Source: Wolfiporia cocos
Lineage: Eukaryota > Basidiomycota > Agaricomycetes > Polyporales > Phaeolaceae
Length of the DNA: 64,000 nt
Direction of reading: 5' to 3'
NCBI GenBank assembly: GCA_029448655.1
Contig: JACCLO010000014.1
Span: 2,232,001 to 2,296,000, forward strand
Of this stretch, positions 10,956-19,720 are shown in pieces. The notes under the pieces were generated by a model. That model made no database searches. It was not told the origin of the DNA and saw nothing but the letters and a program-made list of their open reading frames with translations. Each line of letters begins with the position of its first letter. The first letter of the stretch is position 1. The position numbers and the translations under genes were made by a program.

Positions 10956-11523
10956 TGTCACGGTTATACCCTGGGGGGGTACCTGACTCCACTCACGTTA
11001 GCTGTATGGGCGGCGCTAGGCGTACGCCGCTCCGCTACACTAACGCTTTGTCTCACGTTAGCTCTCGAGTATATAGACCACCTGACCAGATCGGTTAGCG
11101 CTGTAGGGTAGCGCGCGCCTCAGGTACTGTCACTCATGGTCACATTAGCACATGTAGCGTTACTTGTCATGTGCCCTGTAGATAATGTGCACGGACCATT
11201 ACTTTAGGGCTGGGCTCGTAGGTACTACGCTCACACATGTATATATACGACAAGATGGTGGCCTTACAGCCCCATCTTTAGGATTCTCGTCATTGAGCGC
11301 AAGCTCCTCTCTTACCTTCAGTCTGCGTTGCTGCTGGCCCGGGGCCTCATTTCTGCGTCCTTGTCTGTGAGCCACCGCCGCTATCTCGACGCATGTCAGG
11401 GAATGAGCGTGTCATCCCATGTGCCTCTACGTTCAGCGCTGGTGCGGTGTCTTGTAGGCTCGACTGACGTCGTGTGAGGGTTCCCCTGAGTCCAGGGTCG
11501 CACAGACTGGTAAGTCTGTGACA
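10956..11523 (+). mobile_element. Solo LTR, superfamily C (568 bp)
   Basis: Runs from TGTCACGGTTATACC to TAAGTCTGTGACA with an exact duplication GCCTG (10,951-10,955 and 11,524-11,528). TATATATACG at about 11,240 is followed by the stem AAGATGG (11,252-11,258) / CCATCTT (11,272-11,278) and GATTCTCGTCATTGAG. It is closely related to the inverted copy at 20,911-21,449. It lies inside the Tc1 element. Confidence 0.82.
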
Positions 11524-11528
11524 GCCTG

Positions 11529-11832
11529 TGGGCCAGTCCCACAGCCTCAGTGAGTCTGTGTCAGCATATTTGTGGTCCTTTTTGGATAGTTTTGCTGGGC
11601 AGCCTGCCTTCAGCTGAGGGTAGCACGACTTGGTGCGGTGGAAGCGGTTAACGATGTTGTAAATGGTGTTGCGAGTGATATTGAAGCGACGAGCAATGAC
11701 TGCAGCAGAGTGGCCAGCATGGTAGATTTCGACTATTCTACCACACTTAGATGGTGAAGTATAGACCATAGGAGTATTAGATAGCACACAGATAGTGATT
11801 TGACCAATTGCTTCATTACCAAGAAGCAGCAC
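11529..11832 (-). pseudogene. Tc1/mariner transposase, N-terminal HTH part
   Basis: Read on the minus strand, the frame contains KCGRIVEIYHAGHSAAVIA and RRFNITRNTIYNIVNRF, the paired helix-turn-helix DNA-binding region that begins Tc1-type transposases, then KAGCPAKLSKKD, the usual linker. The frame then runs into the LTR at 11,523, so the protein is truncated. The catalytic half lies at 9265-10,038. Transposases of this family are about 340-350 residues; neither piece alone could be active. Confidence 0.8.
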
Positions 11833-12030
11833 AAGGTGGGTGTATCGACACGTTGATCACATGATTGCCTCATTCTGGCTCACTGTACGAGCCGATGGCA
11901 ATGTAATCATTTGTGCATAGTACTGAGTTCCTTCTGTCTTTACTCCTAATTCTTGGGGCCACAAAACTTGCCCAGTCCATTGGTAAGTACCAATATTGGT
12001 GTTGCCCAATTACTTTTGTACATTACTGTA

Positions 12031-13278
12031 CGTTCACTATCCTACAAAGGAGATTCGGCCCTGCGGCCACGGAATTTCCACAGGACTGCTGCGAGGCAAG
12101 ATTCACAGCTCCGGAAGGCGCCCAAAATTTCCCTTGCCATGACTGCCAAGCTTCTCTGCTGACAGCTGCCCAGCGCGCTGCCTGCCAAACCGCACCGCCC
12201 GCACCGCAAACGTCGACCAAAACGGAGAATTTCCTTTTCGTGAACGTGGTCCAGACAAACACGACATGTCATTTCCATCCAAAATGAAGAGCACATCTTG
12301 ACTTAAATACGCCAGGGCCGTCACGAAATGACGTATGAGATGGGCGAGTTCATGAGGGTTTCGAAACTCTGCGACTGCTCTGCGTGGAAAACTTGCATGA
12401 GAGTTCATGAAAGACTTCGTGTTCCGTGAATATCCGCTGCTGACCCCGTCCATGAATCTCGAAGCTTCCGATTGACAATGGATAGGTAGATGAAAGACCT
12501 CCCAACCGGTGTCAAGCACAAGGCGCCCGCGCCATGTACAGCCGCATTGCGCGCCTTGCTAGTCCTACACGTGCTTGGCGCTGCATAGACCTTCATCTTC
12601 CGTATGAGAATTCAGCTTCAGCAGCGATGCATCTAGCCGGGCCCGTTATAAGACAGGGTATCGTAGCTGCTGATAACACAAGAAGGGTGGGGGATGGATG
12701 GGCAATGGAGCATCGCAAATGACTCCATTTAGAGAGAAGTCACGAGGAGCTGAGGGGAGATACTTTCGCCAACAACGCCATGACTCTTGTGGGCTTGGTG
12801 ATAACAAGTGGTCGGCCACTTGAGACTGCATCTTCTGTCTTGCACTGACCTGACCGGGCACCAGCAGGTAAAATTAGAGCCAAGAGAGAGCAGCCGAGCC
12901 CCATAGGCTCGAGTCGCGCTGTTGGGCTATCAGGTAACCTTACAGCCATTTCGGATGGAAATGACATGGCGTTTTTCTGGACCACGTTCACAAAAAGGAA
13001 CTTCTCGTTTTGGTCGACATTTGCGGTGGGGGCAGTGCGGCCTGGCAGGCAGCTGTCACTGCCTGTCAGTAGAGAAGCTTCGCAGTCCTGAAAGGTGCCC
13101 GTTAGAACCAATCAGGACGCTCCGTTGACCGCTAGAAAGGTCGGAGCTGGCCCGCACACAGATCAGGGAATTCCCTTTTGTTGACGCAGTCCAGAAAACC
13201 GCAATATTATATTCACCCAAAATGGCTCTAAACACATATCTGGCCGTCTAATTCCCGCTGCTCCCGTCTTCTTGCACT
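12031..13278. repeat. Triplicated promoter-like segment
   Basis: No protein is recognised, but three related segments are present: A at about 12,120-12,296 (+), B at about 12,945-13,105 in inverted orientation, and C at about 13,150-13,245 (+) directly upstream of the gene at 13,279. All share a TTCCTTTT-GTGAACG-GTCCAGA-AA core followed by CATTT/ATTC-CAYCCRAAATG. A and B also share a CCGCA-CGTCGACCAAAACG block. The arrangement suggests duplicated 5' flanks of a small gene family. Confidence 0.5.
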
Positions 13279-14167
13279 ATGGGTCGATGGACGCAATATG
13301 ATGAGGTGAATATGCTTTCCGATGCCTAAAGTGCCACTGCTCAAGCGTTGTTTGTGCTACAGGACGAATACCGTCTGCCAGAAGGCATGCAGCGTGTAGG
13401 CTACGATGCTGACTCGGGCAAATACTACTTTCGTGACCGAGAGTGTGCGCTCTGGGAGGGAGCAGAGGGTGTGAAATATGGCGAGATGAGAATGGGTAAG
13501 TGGCTCCACTCTATCCCGAAATGCAACATTGCAGGCTCATGTGCGACGCATGCTGCTCGCGATCGTACGAACAGTCTCACATGCACCAATTGCCACAGGT
13601 GGCCGGGGTGAGCTCGGCGACGTGGAGGCTGTTGACAAACGGCGGCCAAAGTCCGGCCAGCCACGTCAATTACTGACCACCACTCGGGATCTAGGCACAA
13701 ACGAGCAAAGGTGCGCTACTCTAGTACCACCCCTTCTATACCGTTGCTAACTACAGGGCAGGCGGCGCAGCTCGCTTAACCGCGCGCCTCCGGCTATTCC
13801 GCCAACAGAGGCGGCGCCGAGTCGTGTAGACGATTACCAACCGCTTGCAACAGACCTCGTACGTACACAGCGCTGCCTTCTGTTGAAGCTAGTGTTGTGC
13901 AAAGCCCGGCTCAAAGCCCTGAGCCAGCGGCTTAGGCGCGCGGGTCCTTTGGTGCGAGATTTTGTGAAGTTCCATCCTAAACGATCTCAACAACCATTGC
14001 AACCTGTCGCCGTATCGGATGCTATTCCCTTTATTCCTCCTCGTCGGGGTGGTCCTCCTCCTCGCACTCCGGCTGGCGCTCAATCGCCCGCGCTGGTCTC
14101 GTACCCAGACTGTCAGATGACTCGCACCCCACCACCGCAGTCTCATATACCCCATGCCCTTTGACGC
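13279..14167 (+). pseudogene. Basidiomycete CBM50/LysM-associated type gene disrupted by a miniature LTR
   Basis: Exon 1 is 13,279-13,305, intron 13,306-13,362; exon 2 is 13,363-13,495, intron 13,496-13,574; exon 3 begins at 13,575. The start MGRWTQYDE joins to DEYRLPEGMQRVGYDADSG, and after the second junction the frame reads VSHAPIATGG. This opening is, from memory, that of a basidiomycete family often annotated as carbohydrate-binding module 50; the family call is tentative and no LysM repeat is visible. Exon 3 is split at 13,629/13,630 by a 178-bp element with duplication GAGGC. Across the insertion the frame resumes as DVEAAPSRVDDYQPLATD and stays open to a stop near 14,162. The reading frame would be continuous without the insertion, so the disruption appears recent. 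As it stands the insertion brings stop codons, so a full product is not expected unless the element is spliced out. Confidence 0.55.
13630..13807 (+). mobile_element. Miniature LTR-like element D, copy 1 (178 bp)
   Basis: Runs from TGTTGACAAACGG to CTATTCCGCCAACA, flanked by an exact 5-bp duplication GAGGC (13,625-13,629 and 13,808-13,812). TCTATACC near 13,735 could be a TATA box. TG...CA ends plus a 5-bp duplication fit a solo LTR of a very small retrotransposon (TRIM/SMART type), though a short DNA element with TGTTG ends cannot be excluded. It interrupts exon 3 of the gene at 13,279. Confidence 0.85.
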
Positions 14168-14334
14168 CCAATTATCACGGTCACATCAGCTTCGCGAAGA
14201 TGTCAAACGTCAGATACCTGATGTAGCTGTCCGATTCCTCACAGCCCAGCGCTCCTTTGCCTCGCTGAGGGCCTCGCGTTGTTGATTGTCTTTGTACAGT
14301 AATACTGAAAAATATGCATTGCTCTTGTGCCCCC
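14168..14334. other. Short spacer, no gene seen
   Basis: 3' flank of the disrupted gene. Nothing recognisable. Confidence 0.4.
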
Positions 14335-14411
14335 TGTTGGAATAAACCAGCAGGGGCATACCACTACTCCACGGTGGAGTAGTGGTATGCCCCTGCTGAT
14401 TTATTCCAACA
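14335..14411. mobile_element. 77-bp near-perfect palindromic insertion
   Basis: Two 37-bp arms starting TGTTGGAATAAA are inverted copies around a 3-bp centre, with a single mismatch. Its ends are TG...CA and it is flanked by an exact CCCCC duplication (14,330-14,334 and 14,412-14,416). It could fold into an almost perfect hairpin. It carries no gene and resembles a foldback/MITE reduced to its termini. Confidence 0.75.
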
Positions 14412-14444
14412 CCCCCACTACTTTAGCCCCAGGATCCAGCGAAT

Positions 14445-14672
14445 ATGCGCGGCACCCATCCCAAGCGGTGTAGACAGCATCAAACACAGCGGCTGTTCTC
14501 TGACTGTGAAGATACTGGGCAGGGGTCGGATGTCGACGACATCACATTCTATGATGAGGACGTAGGCGAGGATGACATCCTCGACGAAAGTATAGATTCC
14601 TTCTTCTCTTTTACGGGCACACAGACAGATCATGGACGAGCAGAATCTGTGCTACGCATTTTTGCATGCATG
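14445..14672 (+). pseudogene. Acidic ORF truncated by element D
   Basis: An open frame starting MRGTHPKRCRQHQTQRLF contains an acidic run (DDITFYDEDVGEDDILDE) and then is cut by the 178-bp element inserted at 14,677. I do not recognise the family. It could be the remains of a small host gene or chance coding. The frame is open for about 75 codons before the insertion. Confidence 0.3.
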
Positions 14673-14676
14673 AAGA

Positions 14677-14854
14677 TGTTGACCAACGGCGGCCAAAGTC
14701 CGACCAGCCACGTCAATTACTGGCCACCACTCGGGATTTAGGCACAAACGAGCGAAGGTACGCTACACTAGTACTACCCCTTTGATACCGTTGCTGACTA
14801 CAGGGCAGGCGGCGCAGCTCGCTTAACCGTGCACCTCCGGCTATTCCGCCAACA
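14677..14854 (+). mobile_element. Miniature LTR-like element D, copy 2 (178 bp)
   Basis: Same length and termini as copy 1 (TGTTGACCAACGG ... TATTCCGCCAACA), with exact duplication GAAGA (14,672-14,676 and 14,855-14,859). Confidence 0.85.
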
Positions 14855-15116
14855 GAAGAATGAACAGATGAATGTAGCACAATTTCTAGATGCACTTAGC
14901 TGAGGAGGCTGACATCGGATGAGCTGGTGTATAGGCCCATTGTACCTATTGGACAACCAGCCATACCAGGTACAGCAACTGAATGTGTTATGGGTCATAT
15001 ACCCATTCATTATATTCAAATTGTGAATATGAATCTTCTGCACTAAGTCCTGTGGATGTGTGCAAGGCTATACAATACCCTGTTCGTATTAAGCCTTCAA
15101 GCCCTAAGTCGCAAAG

Positions 15117-15660
15117 TGTTACAGTCTATGCATGCTCTATCGATTTTTTCTGACACCTCACTGTATAACAAGACTTAGCATTCAACCACCTCACTGCATG
15201 CTTTATTCTAGGAACCCCCGTTCAACCAGGAACCCTCATTTCATGTCTAACATCCTATGCCCATATGTTCCAATCATAGCACGTTCTAGCTTGTATTCTG
15301 TGTCTAATCACAGGGGTTCCCATGTCTCAGCCTCTGTTGCACTCAACCACAACATTCCTATCTGCCAATGTAGTACATTAGCCTTATGGATGTAGTAGTA
15401 GCAGTACCAAGGACACTGTGACCCTGGTCGACAAGTAGCACTATATAATCTGATGTATATACTGGCCGAGTTCCTTAGCTTGACCTTGTTGAAATTACAA
15501 GGATCTTATACTCATTCTCAAGCTTAGGACTAAGCTCCAACTTGTATATTGAGACTCTGACTCTCTGGTACCAGCCCTGGAGATTACAGGTAGTGCACTA
15601 CTTGACTCACTAAGTAACTCACTCAGTTATCTTAGCTGAATGGATATTTGATCCATAACA
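15117..15660 (+). mobile_element. Nested solo LTR, family B (544 bp)
   Basis: Runs from TGTTACAGTCTATG to TTGATCCATAACA with exact duplication CAAAG (15,112-15,116 and 15,661-15,665). It has the same length as the family B copy at 2,064-2,607 and the same promoter block (ACTATATAATC then TTCCTTAGCTTGACC). Inserted into the family A LTR at 14,986-16,956. Confidence 0.88.
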
Positions 15661-15807
15661 CAAAGACTCTAGGGGTCGTTCAATATTCAGTATGTGTTAA
15701 AGAATATATTTGTTCAAGGTGCAAGTTGAATAGAGCAACTTGCTTAAGTCCTAGAAGCCAGGGTGTACTTTGAGGACTTAATTGTTCAGGGCTCAGAGTA
15801 TACTGAG

Positions 15808-16516
15808 TGTTATGGTCATTTTAATTTTTTGAATGCTGACAGAACTCACCATCAGGTGAATACAATACAGGGACTTGTTGTGCAACCAACTCCCCTGGCT
15901 ACTCATGATCTTGCTGGGTGCATCCCCAGTTGTACTAGTGTATAGGGCACATTTTGACCTTGACAGATCCAACTCTGTCCCTATTTCATATTTATCATTT
16001 ACTGATCGACAGATGGTATTCAACCACCATTATTATTACTATCTATCATTCTGGATATATCACTACATACCTATCAGATGTTTCGTACTATAGCATAGAT
16101 AGTATTGGTGACATCTGGAACAGACAAGACTCCTGAAACATAACATAGTATATAAACTCATGTACTAAACATCGAGGCTCTTCAGCTCGACCTTGGTATA
16201 TAAACAAGAAGTCTTATACTCATTCTCAAACATAGGAAAATACACTCAGTATTCACTAAGCTCTGAACTGACTAAGTCCTCGAAGTGCACACTGACTTCT
16301 TGGACTTAGGCAAGTCTTATATTCCAGAAGACTTGCTCTTGAACCAATTATATTCTCTAATGTGTATTGAATATTATACAATCCCCTAGAGTCTCTGACT
16401 TAGGACCTGAAGGCTTATTCAGATTATATTTGCCTTGCACTCATCCATGGGACTACATGCAGAAGAATGATTTATATTCACAACTCACATATATGAACGG
16501 TATATAACCTGTAACA
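15808..16516 (+). mobile_element. Nested solo LTR, family A, opposite orientation (709 bp)
   Basis: Runs from TGTTATGGTCATT to ATAACCTGTAACA with exact duplication CTGAG (15,803-15,807 and 16,517-16,521). It is an inverted full-length copy of family A inside another family A LTR. The TATA element (AGTATATAAAC, about 16,147) and CTCTTCAGCTCGACCTTGG read on the plus strand here. Confidence 0.9.
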
Positions 16517-16961
16517 CTGAGCATAGTTTCCTACATTTGAGAATGAGTATAAGACTTCTTGTTTATACAATAAGGTCGAGCTGAAGAGCCTCAACACTAG
16601 TTACAGGAGCTTATATACTACGCTAGGTTTTAAGGGTCCTATCAATCCCAGGTGTCACCAATACTATCTATGTTGTAGTCCAGAACATATGATAGGTATG
16701 CAATGATACATCTGAAACAATAGATAGCAATGTTGTGGTGGTTGAACACCATCTGTCAATTATAAAGTGATATGCATGAAATGAGGGCAGAGTTAGGTCT
16801 GCCAGTCTGAAATGAGCCCCATATGCTAGTACAACTGGGGTTGTGCCCAGTAGAGCCATGAGTGGCCAGGGAGGTTGGTTTTGCAACAAGTCCCTGTATT
16901 GCATTCATCCAATGGTGAGTTCTGTGAGTGTTCAAAGAATAAAAATGACTGTAACAGAATG

Positions 16962-17924
16962 GGCTCAATCTGGTATTGACAATGTGATTCTGAGCAGACT
17001 GATGGGCTGTCTCTCTATATAATAGACAAATGTATTGGCTTCAGTGCGACTGTATGGGAGTGACTCAAGTTATCACAAACCATTCCGGTGTACCATGATA
17101 CGGCCTGAGGTTGCTATCCAGCAGGGGCTCCCAGACTAGCATGCAGAGGATAATGAGTTTGAGGGGACACACTAATACACCACAGTGCCCACTGATCTAA
17201 GAAGCATGGTCTGAGGACCCTCAGCACCAGGCACCAGGCTCTTCCAAATTCTGAGCCAGCTGGAAAGGCAGAAGTTCTGAAGCACAGCAATCATGATGGA
17301 CATGAATACTACATGGCTGGCAGTGTCAGGTGGAGTCCCAAGGGGATGACTCACTTGGTAACTTCCCAAAGACATTCACTGGAGGAAAAGCCAACCTGGC
17401 CAGTTCTATTCACAGAAGTGCTGGGGTCCACGAAGCCAATAACGTAGGAAGCATCAAAGCACACCATCAGACAGTAATGGGTGAGCAGGAAATGGCAAGA
17501 GAAGGTGTTGACAGTAATAAGGGATCGGAGGGCTGCCATGAGAGTCCTGAATGACTGCTGAAGCAAGGTCTGAGGTCCTGAAGGGGCAACCAAGGAGCTG
17601 AGGTCAGGGCTAAACAAAAGTAATAACTGAGGCTCGGCCAAGGAATGGGAGCACCAGCAGGTAGGCCACTATGTGGGAGCTGCAAGCCAAGTACAGGGCT
17701 TCTGACCAGGACATGGATGTGTCCAAGTTGGACATTATGAAGTTGTCCACCAGAGACAAGGAAATTGCAATGCTCTGAAATTTGTGGAACTATGCATGGC
17801 ATGATGCCAATCGCAATAGAAGCAGTTTCAGTACAAGATTTTCATACTCTAGCTTAGGACATATTCTTGTAAAATCTTCATCTAAAAATAAACCTAACAA
17901 CCAACTAAGTCCTAATTATTTGCA
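16962..17924. other. Intergenic, no gene recognised
   Basis: Contains a segment (about 17,010-17,075, TGGCTTCAGTGCGACT) repeated near 22,285-22,325. Frames on both strands between 17,172 and 17,800 show no family resemblance. Probably decayed transposon sequence. Confidence 0.45.
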
Positions 17925-18089
17925 TTGTTTGGATCAATAGATTATGCAACTGTGTTTAGCTTAGCCCCTATTATGAATGAAACAGCTATAACTATAATTG
18001 GCTTATTACTTCTTACCGGAGCTATGGCTAAATCTAGTCAAATACCTTTACACAGTTGGCTACCCAGTTCAATGGAAGGTTCAATACAG
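17925..18089 (+). pseudogene. Nuclear copy of mitochondrial nad5 (fragment)
   Basis: The translation [30 protein letters not shown] and SSMEGS matches the conserved core of NADH dehydrogenase subunit 5 (complex I, mitochondrially encoded). The match ends abruptly after MEGS, and the AT-rich sequence that follows looks like a mitochondrial group I intron carrying a LAGLIDADG gene. The base composition is strikingly AT-rich beside its surroundings. It sits between nuclear transposons, so it is read as a NUMT, not a working gene. Only about 55 codons of a normally much longer protein are present. Confidence 0.82.
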
Positions 18090-18299
18090 GTTTTAATTGC
18101 CTTTTGTTTTCTTTTCTGTTTATTCACTAACCTGTGTTACTTTAATTTTTATGATTTATTCTATTTTGACTATAATACAGATATTTTGAATTTTAATATT
18201 ATGAGTATGAGTTTATTACCTGGTCATTTTGGACGAGATGCAAAAGGGAGATTTACTGGTTAATGGTTTTAATTTTTTTTACCTTTAAACCTTGACCAC

Positions 18300-18545
18300 C
18301 TGAACTGAGTGAAGCTATGGTTGGAGATTTACTTGCTAATAGTAGCTCCTCTGGTGTGCAGCAGAGGAGGGTATACACCACACACATAAAGATAAAAGTA
18401 GTAAAGTTAAAAGCAATGCTCATTATGCTATGACCTTAAAACATTATGATTACACATTTTACTTATGGAAAGTAATTTATTCTTCAATTTGTACTCCTAC
18501 ACCTTTACGACCTTGGCCTAATCCAACTAGCTTAATTACCTGTGG
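18300..18545 (+). pseudogene. LAGLIDADG intron endonuclease, N-terminal relic
   Basis: Homing endonucleases of this type are encoded in mitochondrial group I introns and cut intronless alleles. EAMVGDLLANSS resembles the first LAGLIDADG helix. A frameshifted stretch then reads HYDYTFYLWKVIYSSICT and LRPWPNPT, the conserved middle of this family. Frameshifts and stops make it dead. The protein continues at 19,332 after an 812-bp insertion. Confidence 0.65.
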
Positions 18546-19340
18546 CTTCGCCACAAATGTTATGTCTTAGGAATATATTTTAGTCTCTGCCTGCTCAGCC
18601 ACTCCTCCACCTCACTGATGCTTGGTATCGTTGTCGCTTTGCTTGTAGAATCTGTAACTGGCACGCATGCCTTGCAGGCTCTGGGTGTGGAAATTCACCC
18701 CTGTGGCATTGGGGTGCAAATACCTGTGGCACAGGGTACAGACCCCTGTGGTGTGGAGTATTTATATTACAAAATCCCCATGCCACAGGACACAAATCCC
18801 TGTGGCATGGGGCACGAATCCCCGTGGCATGGGGCACAAACCCCCATGGCATGGGCCAAAAATCCCCGTGGTGTAGGGCACGAATCCCCGTGGCACGGGG
18901 TACAAATCCCCGTGGTGTGGGGTATTTACATTACAAAATCCCCATGCCACAGGACACAAATCCCTGTGGCATGGGCCACAAACCCCCATGGAATGGGCCA
19001 CGAATCCCCGTGGCATGGGGCACGAATCCCCGTGGCATGGGGCACGAATCCCCGTGGCATGGGGCACGAATCCCCATGGTGCGGGGCAGGAACAGCGCGC
19101 GCGCCTTGCAGGCGCCAGGCGTGGGAATACACCGGCCAACTCCACGGATGGCAGGCGCCCTATCTAATGGGAGGAGGATCAACGACGCGCATGGACGCCA
19201 CGCGGCAAACGTGGCGTCCATGTGCGCAAAACGCGAGCGACACGCGAGCGACACGCTAGCTGCACGCTAGCGACACGTGAGCGCCTACGGCGCGAGCTCC
19301 CATTATATTATGGATGAAGACTGGTAAAAAAAATCCAACT
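18529..19340. repeat. GC-rich palindromic minisatellite insertion in the NUMT
   Basis: The nonanucleotide AATCCAACT occurs at both edges (18,520-18,528 and 19,332-19,340), so the block interrupts the endonuclease relic. From about 18,690 to 19,085 it is a tandem array of a 21-22 bp unit such as AATCCCCGTGGCATGGGGCA, itself partly palindromic. A larger repeat beginning TTACAAAATCCCCATGCCAC recurs at about 18,767 and 18,925, about 158 bp apart. The right part holds a perfect 13-bp hairpin (CATGGACGCCACG at 19,190-19,202, complement at 19,210-19,222) and GCGAGCGACAC repeats. No coding is supported. Confidence 0.7.
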
Positions 19341-19615
19341 CAATTTCATTTAGTAGTAAATCTTTACCAGCTTTAACTGAACTTCATGCTCAATGGTATG
19401 AATTGAACACAGAAAATAATAAATTTGTCAAATTTGTACCCCTTAATATAGGTGTGCAAAGTTATTACTCACACCCATAGGATTTTGTTATTGGATAATG
19501 AGACACTACTGATGATAATTCTGCTAAGACAGTAGTGATTTGTACAGATAATTTTACTTTCTCTGAAGTAGAATTTTTGATAAATGTTCTTAAAGATAAA
19601 TTTGATCTAGTACTG
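19332..19615 (+). pseudogene. LAGLIDADG intron endonuclease, C-terminal relic
   Basis: Reading resumes with NPTQFHFSSKSLPALTELH, AQWYELNTENNKFVKFVPLNI-like sequence, then VVICTDNFTFSEVEFLINVL, the conserved C-terminal half of fungal mitochondrial LAGLIDADG endonucleases. An in-frame stop and a missing second LAGLIDADG helix show it is not functional. AT-rich composition matches the nad5 fragment upstream. Confidence 0.72.
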
Positions 19616-19720
19616 CCCCTCATTGGCTTGCATTCCTGTACAGGTGTGAGCACACAGCACACAAAAGAATACAAGCGAATAAAAAGTCTGTTGGAGACTA
19701 AGATTCTCACATGCCATATG

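Larger units (their letters stand above)
8941..12028 (-). mobile_element. Tc1/mariner element, interrupted and chimeric
   Basis: Inverted ends CAGTAATGTACAAAAGT (8941-8957 and complement ending at 12,028) are each abutted by TA (8939-8940, 12,029-12,030), the Tc1/mariner target duplication. Transposase coding lies on the minus strand in two pieces (see separate entries). Between them, 10,027-11,528 is filled with LTR insertions. Without that block the element would be about 1.6 kb, a normal Tc1 size. The two transposase pieces overlap in the region around KYADTD / TYAVLL, so they may come from two diverged copies and the middle is not a clean insertion. Confidence 0.8.
14986..16956 (-). mobile_element. 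Solo LTR, family A, with two nested solo LTRs
   Basis: The outer ends TGTTATGGGTCATA and AAATGACTGTAACA carry an exact duplication GAATG (14,981-14,985 and 16,957-16,961). The span is 1,971 bp. Subtracting the family B LTR (544 + 5) and the inverted family A LTR (709 + 5) leaves exactly 708 bp, the length of the uninterrupted copy at 3,920-4,627, and the remaining sequence aligns with it end to end. The insertion order is therefore explicit: this copy first, then the two inserts at different sites. Confidence 0.9.

Noticed and set aside
18690..19085. Possible CRISPR-like array
   Set aside because: The repeats are contiguous and partly palindromic, with no unique spacers or cas genes, and the genome is eukaryotic. 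It is a minisatellite.
18618..19259. 213-codon frame with repeated Trp-Gly-Thr-Asn motifs
   Set aside because: It is only the translation of the tandem minisatellite and is open on both strands for that reason.
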